45,787 nt of DNA from IMCC26207 sp037141255. Lineage in GTDB: Bacteria; Actinomycetota; Acidimicrobiia; Acidimicrobiales; Microtrichaceae. Both the position numbers and the translations under genes were made by a program. Positions 1 to 7,431 of the stretch are shown here, in pieces; the first letter of the stretch is position 1; every line of letters begins with the position of its first letter. The DNA lies in contig JBAXCX010000007.1 in the NCBI GenBank assembly GCA_037141255.1, forward strand, positions 1 to 45,787, given 5' to 3'. Below the pieces are notes generated by a model. That model made no database searches, was not told the origin of the DNA, and worked only from the letters and a program-made list of their open reading frames with translations.

Positions 1-500
1 AGTCCTGCGCCCGAAACTGCCTGATAGGTGCTGACGACTAGCCGAATGAGGCCAGCCTCGGTGTCAAGAGGTTTAAGCACCGGCATCGCTGCCATCGTGG
101 TGCAGTTTGGGTTGGCCACAATCCCTCTTGAGATGTTGCGCAAGGCCTGCGGGTTGACCTCGGCCACAACGAGCGGAACCTGCGGGTCCATACGCCAGGC
201 AGAGGAGTTATCCACGACGATTGCACCAGCAGCAGCGACCTGCGGGGCAAACTCACGTGAGCTAGCTGCACCGTTGGAGAACAGGGCAATGTCGATGCCA
301 GAAAAATCTGCAGTAGCTGTGTCTTCAACAATCACTTGGCCATCACCCCAGGGCAGATGAGAACCTGCGGAGCGTGAGGATGCAAAAAACCGGATCGAAC
401 CGACGGGAACCTGACGTTGTGCCAGCAGAGTGCGCATAACGCTGCCTACTTGGCCGGTCGCACCGAAGATGCCGAAACTGGGGGCGGAAGAAAAACTCAT
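1..500 (-). CDS. asd: Aspartate-semialdehyde dehydrogenase, 3' end cut by window edge
   Basis: The 166 visible residues form the N-terminal NADP-binding half of the enzyme that reduces aspartyl phosphate to aspartate semialdehyde, the branch point to lysine, methionine and threonine. The nucleotide-binding motif GIFGATGQVG lies near residue 8, followed by VVDNSSAWR and the active-site segment NPNCTT with its catalytic cysteine. The ATG at 498-500 is the only sensible start. The aspartokinase gene lies upstream on the same strand, but hemW on the opposite strand sits between them, so the usual actinobacterial lysC-asd operon is split. The C-terminal half is outside the window. Confidence 0.95.
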   Translation of the reverse strand, partial: MSFSSAPSFGIFGATGQVGSVMRTLLAQRQVPVGSIRFFASSRSAGSHLPWGDGQVIVEDTATADFSGIDIALFSNGAASSREFAPQVAAAGAIVVDNSSAWRMDPQVPLVVAEVNPQALRNISRGIVANPNCTTMAAMPVLKPLDTEAGLIRLVVSTYQAVSGAG

Positions 501-545
501 AGCCACACAGGATAGTTCTCCGCTCTGCAGTGACAGACTCAGATA

Positions 546-1700
546 ATGGTCACTACTCCGCTCGGCATGTACATCCATGTGCCGTTTTGTTCTCAACGTT
601 GCGGATACTGCGCGTTCAACACCTACGTAGTGAGTGGGCAGTCGGGTGCTGATCAGGCTCAGTCCGACCCAATGGAGCAGTACCTCGAGGGTGTACTCGC
701 CGAGATTGCCCTTGCAGATGAATCCCTAGGCCAGGATCGACCTGCGCTTCACAGCATTTTCTTTGGAGGAGGCACTCCGACCCTGCTGAGCGCTGAGCAA
801 CTTGGACGAATACTTTCTGCAATCGTTGAGCGTTTCGAAGTTGAGCGAGACATCGAGGTAACGATCGAGGCGAATCCGGACGAACTTTCGCCTGGCCAAC
901 TCGAACAACTCCGACATCGTGGAGCAACCAGGGTCTCGTTCGGCATGCAGAGCATCCAGCCCCGCATATTGAAGCTTCTCGACCGCACGCATGATCCTGA
1001 GCGGTCACTACAGGCAGTCAGCGAAGCGCGCCTTGCCGGGTTTGATCACATCAGCTTGGATCTGATCTACGGCACCCCCGGCGAGACTGAACAGGACTTC
1101 TCGCTCACCTTAGAAGCGGCGCTGTCCACCCAGATTGATCACCTCAGCGCCTATGCGCTCAGCATCGAGCCGAGTACCAAGCTGGCCGCCCGAGTTCGCA
1201 GCGGCGCTCTGCCCACTCCTTCCTCGGATGAGGCCGCTGATCGATACCTTGCTGCAGAGGCTGCGTTGCAGGGAGCAGGTTTCAACTGGTACGAAATCTC
1301 GAACTGGGCAGCGAACCCTTCGGCTCAGTGCCAGCACAACTTGTTGTACTGGCGAAATCACAACTGGTGGGGAATTGGACCTGGGGCTCACTCACACCTC
1401 GACGGGCGTCGCTGGTGGAACCTTGATGACCCGAAGCTTTGGGCTCAAACATTGAGCCGCGGAGCCTCCCCGATATCTGGTTCGGAGCGACTCACCGCTG
1501 AGCAGCGCCACCTCGAGGACTTGATGTTGGGTATCCGACTTGCCGAGGGTTTGCCACCGCACTTGGCACCTCGAGGTCACCGTACCGAACGCCTACTCAA
1601 TGATGGTCTCGTGACCTATCAAGCAGATCGACTCGTTCTTACAGTGAGCGGTCGCCTTCTTGCCGATCAGGTCGTCTCTGTACTTGCTAGCGATGAGTAG
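546..1700 (+). CDS. hemW: HemW-like radical SAM protein (heme chaperone family)
   Basis: This 384-residue protein belongs to the HemN/HemW radical SAM family. The iron-sulphur cluster motif is C15-x3-C19-x2-C22 followed by Ala-Phe, which is the HemW form; true HemN has a further cysteine two residues on. GGGTPT follows near residue 75, and a HemW-type C-terminal domain fills the end. HemW is known to bind heme and deliver it to respiratory proteins, and older annotations call it oxygen-independent coproporphyrinogen oxidase. It is divergent from asd with a 45-bp gap and convergent with lysC with 11 bp between the stop codons. Confidence 0.9.
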   Translation: MVTTPLGMYIHVPFCSQRCGYCAFNTYVVSGQSGADQAQSDPMEQYLEGVLAEIALADESLGQDRPALHSIFFGGGTPTLLSAEQLGRILSAIVERFEVERDIEVTIEANPDELSPGQLEQLRHRGATRVSFGMQSIQPRILKLLDRTHDPERSLQAVSEARLAGFDHISLDLIYGTPGETEQDFSLTLEAALSTQIDHLSAYALSIEPSTKLAARVRSGALPTPSSDEAADRYLAAEAALQGAGFNWYEISNWAANPSAQCQHNLLYWRNHNWWGIGPGAHSHLDGRRWWNLDDPKLWAQTLSRGASPISGSERLTAEQRHLEDLMLGIRLAEGLPPHLAPRGHRTERLLNDGLVTYQADRLVLTVSGRLLADQVVSVLASDE

Positions 1701-1711
1701 CCGGGGAGTGA

Positions 1712-2935
1712 CTAAAACTCTGTTTTTTCGAGTTCAAAGACATCGTGCAAGACACGCACAGCAGTATCAGCGTGATCTCGAGCAATCACGCAGGAGATGC
1801 GGATCGCAGAGGTGGAGATCATCTCAATGTTGACCTGGCTATTTGCCAAGGTCTCAAACACCGTCGCAGCAACGCCTGAATTGGACTTCATCCCCGCACC
1901 CACCACGCTGACCTTGGCAATACTTTGTGCCGCGGTGACATGCTCAGCACCGATCTCGGACCGCTTCTCCTCGCAAATCTGCAAAGCCTGATTGAGTTCT
2001 AACTGCGGCACGGTGAACGAGATATCGGTAATACCTCCCTCGGACGCGTTCTGAACGATCATGTCGACGTTCACATCTGCGTCAGCCAAACGCCGGAACA
2101 AGTTCGCGGCAATGCCCGGGCGGTCGGGCACACCAGTAACGGTGACCTTTGCCTCGGACAAATCGGCGACCACGGCGCGAATAACTGCTTCTTCCATATC
2201 AGGATCCTCTTCAGTAACCCAGGTGCCGACTTCCCATGTGAATGCAGACCTCACATGCAGTGGCACCCGATGACGGTGGGCAAATTCGACAGACCGCATT
2301 GCCGGCTTCGGGCAACCGGCGGCAGTCATTTCAAGCATCTCATCGAAAGAGATGCGGTGTATTTTGCGTGCAGTATCAACAACGCGAGGGTCGGTGGTGA
2401 ACACGCCAGACACATCGGTGTACAGCTCGCAGGCATCAGCCCCGAGCACCTTTGCCAATGCGACGGCGGTGGTATCCGAGCCACCTCGGCCTAAAAACGT
2501 GACGTTGTGATCAGTCGAGACCCCTTGAGATCCGGCGACAACAGGAACACGCCCTGCATCAAGCGAAGCACGGACGCGATCAGCGTTGACTTCCAAAATT
2601 TTGGCATTGGTGTGATTGTTATCAGTCAAGAATCCTGCCTGGCTGCCGGTGTAGCTCTCGGAATCCACCCCGACTGCATGCAGGGCCATTGAGACTAAGG
2701 CAACTGCTTTGCGTTCACCGGCAGTGATGAGCATGTCCATCTCTCGGCCCGGGCGAATCTCGGATACCTCGTGAGCGAGCCGAAGCAGTTCATCTGTCTC
2801 TTTTCCCATTGCAGAGATCACGAGCACTACCTGATCACCGCGGCGACGGCAGCGCGCAACATGATCAGCAACGTCACGGATCCGAGTTGGATCAGCCACC
2901 GAGGTTCCGCCGAACTTTTGTACTAGGAGTGCCAC
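1712..2935 (-). CDS. lysC: Aspartokinase
   Basis: The enzyme phosphorylates aspartate, the first step toward lysine, methionine and threonine. The frame opens at a TTG at 2959, but I prefer the GTG at 2935, which gives the family's typical start MALLVQKFGGTSV and 407 residues. The kinase domain contains KFGGTS at the N-terminus and GRGGSDTTAVALA near residue 155. Two ACT regulatory domains follow from about residue 265 (VTVTGVPDRPGIAANLF, then VSVVGAGMKSNSGVAATVF), implying feedback control by lysine and/or threonine. No good Shine-Dalgarno is visible before either start. It is divergent from the cyclophilin gene. Confidence 0.93.
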   Translation of the reverse strand: MALLVQKFGGTSVADPTRIRDVADHVARCRRRGDQVVLVISAMGKETDELLRLAHEVSEIRPGREMDMLITAGERKAVALVSMALHAVGVDSESYTGSQAGFLTDNNHTNAKILEVNADRVRASLDAGRVPVVAGSQGVSTDHNVTFLGRGGSDTTAVALAKVLGADACELYTDVSGVFTTDPRVVDTARKIHRISFDEMLEMTAAGCPKPAMRSVEFAHRHRVPLHVRSAFTWEVGTWVTEEDPDMEEAVIRAVVADLSEAKVTVTGVPDRPGIAANLFRRLADADVNVDMIVQNASEGGITDISFTVPQLELNQALQICEEKRSEIGAEHVTAAQSIAKVSVVGAGMKSNSGVAATVFETLANSQVNIEMISTSAIRISCVIARDHADTAVRVLHDVFELEKTEF

Positions 2936-2998
2936 GGGTGAAACGCTAACACTGGGCAAGGCACGAGCAGCAGCTGAGATTCGCTACGATTCTTCGTC

Positions 2999-3859
2999 GT
3001 GGGAACCAACGCAGAAAAGCACGCCCGTCAACAAGACCATCGCAACCGGCTCAACGCTGCGCAAGCTGAGCTCGAGGCGAAGGCCCGCAAACGCAAAATC
3101 CTGAGCATTGTCGGAGGCGTCATTGCCGTCTTGGTGCTCATCGGTGCCGTCGTTTTACTTACGGGTAAGAACTCCGAAGACACAGCTAGTTCCACCACCA
3201 CGACCACTGCCGCGGATGCATCTTCAACCACGGTTCCTGGCGAGCCAAGCGACGGGGCTGCTGTGCTTCCCGACCCGCCAGCCGGCGCAACCCTGACTGA
3301 GCCCACAACCTGTCCACCTGCTGATGGCTCAGCTGAACGAGTCCAGGTATTTGCCAGCCCTCCCCCCAATTGTCTACAAGCTGGGGCCAAGTACACAGCC
3401 ACCTTTGACACTACTGAGGGTTCTTTCACTGCAAAGCTCGACTCCGCTGCAGCACCAAAGGCTGTCAATAACTTCGTGGTGCTCAGCCGATATCACTACT
3501 ACGACGGTGTTCCGTTTCACCGAATCGTTGCCGGATTCGTGATTCAAGCTGGTGACGGTGATGGCGCACCCTGGGGCAACAATGAACTCGGCTACAAGTT
3601 CGAAGACGAACTCCCCAAGTCTTCTGATGCCTACACCGACTATTCGCTAGCAATGGCAAACTCTGGGCCGAACACCAACGGCAGTCAGTTCTTTGTGGTG
3701 CTTCCCGCAGGCGGCAAACAGCTTCAGCCGCTGTATACCTTCTTTGGTCAAGTCACCGAAGGCACCGAAGTTGTAGACACCATTGGCGCTTTGGGCACTC
3801 CGTCCCAAGAGCCCAGCAAAGCAGTCATCATCAACTCGGTAACCATCAACGAGACCTGA
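2999..3859 (+). CDS. Membrane-anchored cyclophilin-type peptidyl-prolyl isomerase
   Basis: This 286-residue protein has a charged N-terminus of about 33 residues, one membrane helix (about residues 34-55, ILSIVGGVIAVLVLIGAVVL), a Ser/Thr-rich linker and a cyclophilin domain from about residue 128 to the end. Family motifs visible are VPFHRIV...FVIQAGD and NTNGSQFFV. The topology suggests it acts outside the membrane on folding of secreted proteins. The start is a GTG with no clear Shine-Dalgarno, chosen because the charged-then-hydrophobic anchor follows directly. Similar anchored isomerases are common in Actinomycetota. Confidence 0.88.
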   Translation: MGTNAEKHARQQDHRNRLNAAQAELEAKARKRKILSIVGGVIAVLVLIGAVVLLTGKNSEDTASSTTTTTAADASSTTVPGEPSDGAAVLPDPPAGATLTEPTTCPPADGSAERVQVFASPPPNCLQAGAKYTATFDTTEGSFTAKLDSAAAPKAVNNFVVLSRYHYYDGVPFHRIVAGFVIQAGDGDGAPWGNNELGYKFEDELPKSSDAYTDYSLAMANSGPNTNGSQFFVVLPAGGKQLQPLYTFFGQVTEGTEVVDTIGALGTPSQEPSKAVIINSVTINET

Positions 3860-3861
3860 GC

Positions 3862-3929
3862 TAGAGGGTGAGTTCAGCTACAGGGTCAGTTGATTTACAG
3901 GGTCAGTTGAGTTAGAGAGTGAGATGAGC
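3862..3929. repeat. Four tandem 17-bp repeats between convergent gene ends
   Basis: Four 17-bp units run head to tail: 3862-3878, 3879-3895, 3896-3912 and 3913-3929. Units two and three read TACAGGGTCAGTTGATT and TACAGGGTCAGTTGAGT; units one and four are diverged (TAGAGGGTGAGTTCAGC, TAGAGAGTGAGATGAGC). The last unit encodes the C-terminus of the minus-strand S51-like gene, so the array looks like repeated copying of that gene's end. Because 17 is not a multiple of three, read-through would change frame in each unit. Confidence 0.8.
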
Positions 3930-4583
3930 GCTGAGTAGAGAGATTTCGGCACGGTTGCCGTCTCGAAAGACGTGAACGCTGCCTGCTCCTTCTACCCTCC
4001 AGACTCCTTCGGGTGACCGGATGAGCGCCGTGGCCTCATCAATGCCCACCACTGCAAGCCCCTGCTGGCAAAGTTCCACCGTACGATGCCACTTCTCTGG
4101 TGACCACTGGTTATAACGAGGTATCACCGTCATGGTGTTGATCAGGTCAAGGCCAATGGTAAACGCCCCACCGCGGCTGTCCACCATGTGGGTGCACAAC
4201 ACCGAGGCAGCCTCTCCGGCCGCGACAATGGTGGCGCCAGCCTGCCAAGCACCCATCATGCCATCGAGCAAGGGGGTGTCTTTGAGAACCGAGCGCAGAT
4301 GCATCGGCGAACCACCCGTGACATACAGCATCTGTGCTCCGGATGCGAGTTCGCCCGGAAGTGGTTCTAAGGCCTCCGCTCGGCGATAGACATCGAGAAC
4401 TCGAACGCTCACGCCAAAGGCGGCGAAATATGCCTGAGCCCTTTCAATGGCATCACCAGGGTTTTCGTATGCAAGGGCCGCTGGGAGGAGCAACACCTCT
4501 TGCACTCCTTGAAGAAGTGCAGCGTCAAAACTGCATGCTTCGGTGAACTCCTCGCCGCCGACGAGCGCCAATGTTCCATTCAT
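3912..4583 (-). CDS. Peptidase S51 (cyanophycinase/peptidase E)-like protein lacking the serine nucleophile
   Basis: The 223-residue protein has the class I glutamine-amidotransferase-like fold of the S51 family: ALVGGEEF at the N-terminus, QMLYVTGGSPMHL near residue 85, and a strand-turn at TIVAAGEAASVLC. In active S51 peptidases the corresponding turn is GxSAGA, with the serine as nucleophile. Here the alignment puts glutamate (AGEAAS) at that place, so serine-peptidase activity is unlikely. A role in binding or in another reaction is possible, and I cannot assign a substrate. It is convergent with the cyclophilin gene through the 17-bp repeats. Its ATG start at 4583 lies 84 bp from the divergent dehydrogenase gene. 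Confidence 0.65.
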   Translation of the reverse strand: MNGTLALVGGEEFTEACSFDAALLQGVQEVLLLPAALAYENPGDAIERAQAYFAAFGVSVRVLDVYRRAEALEPLPGELASGAQMLYVTGGSPMHLRSVLKDTPLLDGMMGAWQAGATIVAAGEAASVLCTHMVDSRGGAFTIGLDLINTMTVIPRYNQWSPEKWHRTVELCQQGLAVVGIDEATALIRSPEGVWRVEGAGSVHVFRDGNRAEISLLSAHLTL

Positions 4584-4667
4584 AATTCATCCTTCAGATC
4601 AGAGACGTTGTAATTCTCGCACGTTGAGACTTGCAGCCGGGTCGGTTGCCGTGACTAGCCTCTGTTC

Positions 4668-5528
4668 ATGAGCATTCAACGTGTAGGAATTCTTGGTTCA
4701 GGCATTATGGGTTCGGGCATCGCAGAGGTTGCGGCGAAGGCCGGATTTGAAGTTGTGCTGCGCTCTCGACAACAAGCCTCAGCAGATTCGATGGTGGCTT
4801 CGCTTGAGAAGTCCCTTGCCAAGCAGGTTGATCGAGGCAAGCTCGAACAGGCCGATGCCGATGCTGTTCGCGCACGCGTGAGCGCAACGGATCACCTTGG
4901 CGCCCTCGTTGATTGCGACCTTGTGATCGAGTCAGTTGTTGAGGATCTAGAGATCAAGCGAGCACTGTTTGAAGAACTCGACAGCATCGTTCAGCCCGAG
5001 GCCATTTTGGCGACCAACACCTCGACCTTGCCAGTGATTGAAATGGCAATGGCTACGCACCGGCCCGACAAAGTGCTTGGTGTTCACTTCTTCAATCCAG
5101 CACCAGCGATGTCGCTCGTTGAAATTATTGCTCCGCTGACGGCATCAGCCGAGACAGTGGCCGAGGCAAAGTCATTTGCTGAAGCCTGCGGCAAAAATGC
5201 CGTAGAGGTATCAGACCGCGCAGGGTTCATCGTCAACGCTCTGCTGTTCCCGTATCTCAATAACGCCGTGCGCATGCTCGAGGCGGGAACAGCCTCAGCA
5301 GAAGACATCGACACGGCAATGAAGGGCGGCTGTAACTTCCCGATGGGTCCGCTCGCATTGCTTGACCTCGTCGGCCTCGACACCTCCGTGTCCATCCTTG
5401 ACGCCCTGTACATTGAGTTCCGTGACGCGAACTACGCAGCCGTTCCCGTGCTTCGCCGGATGGTTTCTGCTGGTCAACTTGGCCGAAAATCAGGGCAAGG
5501 CTTCTACGACTACACCAAGAAGGCTTAG
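4668..5528 (+). CDS. hbd: 3-hydroxybutyryl-CoA dehydrogenase (3-hydroxyacyl-CoA dehydrogenase family)
   Basis: This 286-residue NAD(P)-dependent enzyme interconverts 3-hydroxyacyl-CoA and 3-oxoacyl-CoA in short-chain fatty-acid metabolism. The Rossmann motif GILGSGIMGSG starts at residue 8. NTSTLP and LGVHFFNPAP near residues 115-145 contain the conserved active-site serine and histidine. The C-terminal helical domain has FPMGPLALLDLVGLD. Length equals the usual single-domain enzyme. The next gene, aat, starts 11 bp downstream on the same strand, suggesting co-transcription without an obvious functional link. Confidence 0.9.
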   Translation: MSIQRVGILGSGIMGSGIAEVAAKAGFEVVLRSRQQASADSMVASLEKSLAKQVDRGKLEQADADAVRARVSATDHLGALVDCDLVIESVVEDLEIKRALFEELDSIVQPEAILATNTSTLPVIEMAMATHRPDKVLGVHFFNPAPAMSLVEIIAPLTASAETVAEAKSFAEACGKNAVEVSDRAGFIVNALLFPYLNNAVRMLEAGTASAEDIDTAMKGGCNFPMGPLALLDLVGLDTSVSILDALYIEFRDANYAAVPVLRRMVSAGQLGRKSGQGFYDYTKKA

Positions 5529-5539
5529 CAGCGTGAGTT

Positions 5540-6214
5540 GTGCCCACTGAACCCCCTAGCTCAAATTGGGTGTTCCCGCCGGTTCAGGGTGCAGACCCCG
5601 ATGGCCCGGTAGCAATCGGGGGTGACTTGCACCCCGGAACCTTGATCTCGGCTTACCGTAGTGGTTTGTTCCCGATGCCCATCGGCCGAAAATCCCGCAT
5701 TGGGTGGTGGTCACCAGACCCCCGCGGGGTATTACTTCTCGACGGACTGCATATCAGCCGGTCGCTCACTCGGTCTCTGCGTAAATTCGAGATTCGGATT
5801 AACACCTCCTTCGAGTCAGTGATGCGGGCCTGCGGTGACCCTGCTCGTCCACACGGGTGGATCAACAGCGAGATTCTGACTGCGTATCAGCGGCTGCACC
5901 GACTCGGCTGGGCCCATAGCGTCGAGACCTGGTGTGAGAGCGAACTCGTGGGCGGCCTCTATGGAGTCTGTATCGGTGGACTCTTTGCCGGTGAATCCAT
6001 GTTTCATCATCAAACAGACGCCTCGAAAGCGGCCCTGGTCGGTCTCGTAGATCAGATGACTCTGGCCGGGAGTGAGCCTGAAAACGGTCTGATCGACGTG
6101 CAGTGGGCCACTCCACATCTGGCCTCCCTCGGCATCATTGAGATCCCGCGTCAGCAGTACCTTGAGCGAAGTGCCCTCGCACGCACAGCCCCAACCCCAG
6201 AGGCTTTTCTCTAG
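5540..6214 (+). CDS. aat: Leucyl/phenylalanyl-tRNA-protein transferase
   Basis: The 224-residue protein transfers Leu or Phe from aminoacyl-tRNA to the N-terminus of proteins beginning with Arg or Lys, marking them for ClpS/ClpAP degradation (N-degron pathway). Recognisable family segments are the N-terminal FPPVQGADPDGPVAIGGDL, YRSGLFPMP (usually ending in W), WWSPDPRGVL, and GGLYGVCIGGLFAGESMF. The GTG start is 11 bp after the dehydrogenase stop. It converges on the flippase-like gene, with only four bases between stop codons. Confidence 0.93.
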   Translation: MPTEPPSSNWVFPPVQGADPDGPVAIGGDLHPGTLISAYRSGLFPMPIGRKSRIGWWSPDPRGVLLLDGLHISRSLTRSLRKFEIRINTSFESVMRACGDPARPHGWINSEILTAYQRLHRLGWAHSVETWCESELVGGLYGVCIGGLFAGESMFHHQTDASKAALVGLVDQMTLAGSEPENGLIDVQWATPHLASLGIIEIPRQQYLERSALARTAPTPEAFL

Positions 6215-6218
6215 GGTT

Positions 6219-7361
6219 TCAAGCCGGCGCAGCTGGTGGTATTTGAGTTGCTGAAGCCGAAGTCGCAACTGCCTTCGAGGCCAGATCGGCCTTCATCTTT
6301 CCTGAACGCGCTCGCCAAATCAGGAACGTCACTACGCCTAAAAGCACTTGCGGGATCCAGCTAGCTGCTCGCCACAGCAACGTGGCTGCGAGCGCATCGG
6401 TGTTGCTGACCCCGAACGCCACCAGCAGACCCGTGAGTGCTGCATCGACGGTCCCTAAGCCACCAGGAGTGACGGGGATGAACGCTGCTAGACGCGCCAA
6501 CGCAAACGCAGCAAAGGCTGCGGCTACGGAAATCTCAGTGGATTCCCCTGTTTGGATGATCCGCAGCGAAACCAGCAGCACTCCAAATTGGGCGAACTGC
6601 TGCAAAAAGTTCGTGGCCGTCAGTAGCTCCCAACGTGCTTTAACCACCTCGACTGTTGAATCGCGAAATGCCACCAGTTGATCGGTGACGCTCGCAGGAG
6701 CCGATTTATGAAAGCGGGTCATTACGCTGGCAATCCAGATGTCTGCGCGGTTACCAAGCTTTCTGGCGTTCTCCTCGCTATGCAAGATCGCAACAAAAAA
6801 TCCCACCATCGCAGCAATTGCGGCAAGTCCCGCCAGCCCTTCAAATACCTGAGCACTCGTTGGCGTCCCGACAAAGAGCAGGGCCAACACCCCAAGTACC
6901 GGAAGCGCCAGAGTGATCATCAAATTGAACACGCTAGTAATACCGATTGCTGCAGTCGCCGAGGCCCCGCTGAAACCTGCCTGGGCCAACATCCCATACT
7001 GCACACCAAGGCCGACTGCTCCACCGGCAGGAACTGCGTTGCTAATAGTAAATGAGGTCTGACGGATCATGAACGCTGGCCAGTAATGCAAACCGGGTAG
7101 CGAGACTTGAAAGGGAAATACGTAGACCATGATGCTGAAAATCACAGAGCTTGCGAGCACAGCAAGATCCTGAATCGACATGTTCTTGATCAAGTCCCAA
7201 GCTTCGGCATAGTTGCCAAACTTCGGCAGGATTCCTGCGAACACAACCACCAAAACCAGCACGGTAACGATCCCTGCAATGACGCGCCTTCGGCGCTCTT
7301 TCGCATCGTGAGTGGGCGGCGGGTCTACGGGTGAGACCTCGTCGTCTGCAGCAGTATTCAT
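6219..7361 (-). CDS. Flippase-like integral membrane protein (lysylphosphatidylglycerol synthase TM / UPF0104 family)
   Basis: A 380-residue membrane protein with about eight to nine hydrophobic segments. It has the family's two typical glycine-rich stretches: VPAGGAVGLGVQYGML near residue 115 and IPVTPGGLGTVDAALTGLL near residue 295. The family includes the membrane domain of MprF and AglD-type proteins and is linked to lipid or lipid-linked sugar translocation. No soluble aminoacyl-transferase domain is attached, so lysylation of lipids cannot be claimed. The ATG start at 7361 lies 70 bp beyond the copA stop on the same strand. Confidence 0.75.
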   Translation of the reverse strand: MNTAADDEVSPVDPPPTHDAKERRRRVIAGIVTVLVLVVVFAGILPKFGNYAEAWDLIKNMSIQDLAVLASSVIFSIMVYVFPFQVSLPGLHYWPAFMIRQTSFTISNAVPAGGAVGLGVQYGMLAQAGFSGASATAAIGITSVFNLMITLALPVLGVLALLFVGTPTSAQVFEGLAGLAAIAAMVGFFVAILHSEENARKLGNRADIWIASVMTRFHKSAPASVTDQLVAFRDSTVEVVKARWELLTATNFLQQFAQFGVLLVSLRIIQTGESTEISVAAAFAAFALARLAAFIPVTPGGLGTVDAALTGLLVAFGVSNTDALAATLLWRAASWIPQVLLGVVTFLIWRARSGKMKADLASKAVATSASATQIPPAAPA

Positions 7362-7431
7362 ATGGTTTCAGAGTACAGCGGCGCGGAGTGCATCAATGTT
7401 CTCCAAGCGCTGCGAGCCGCCGCAGTCTGAA

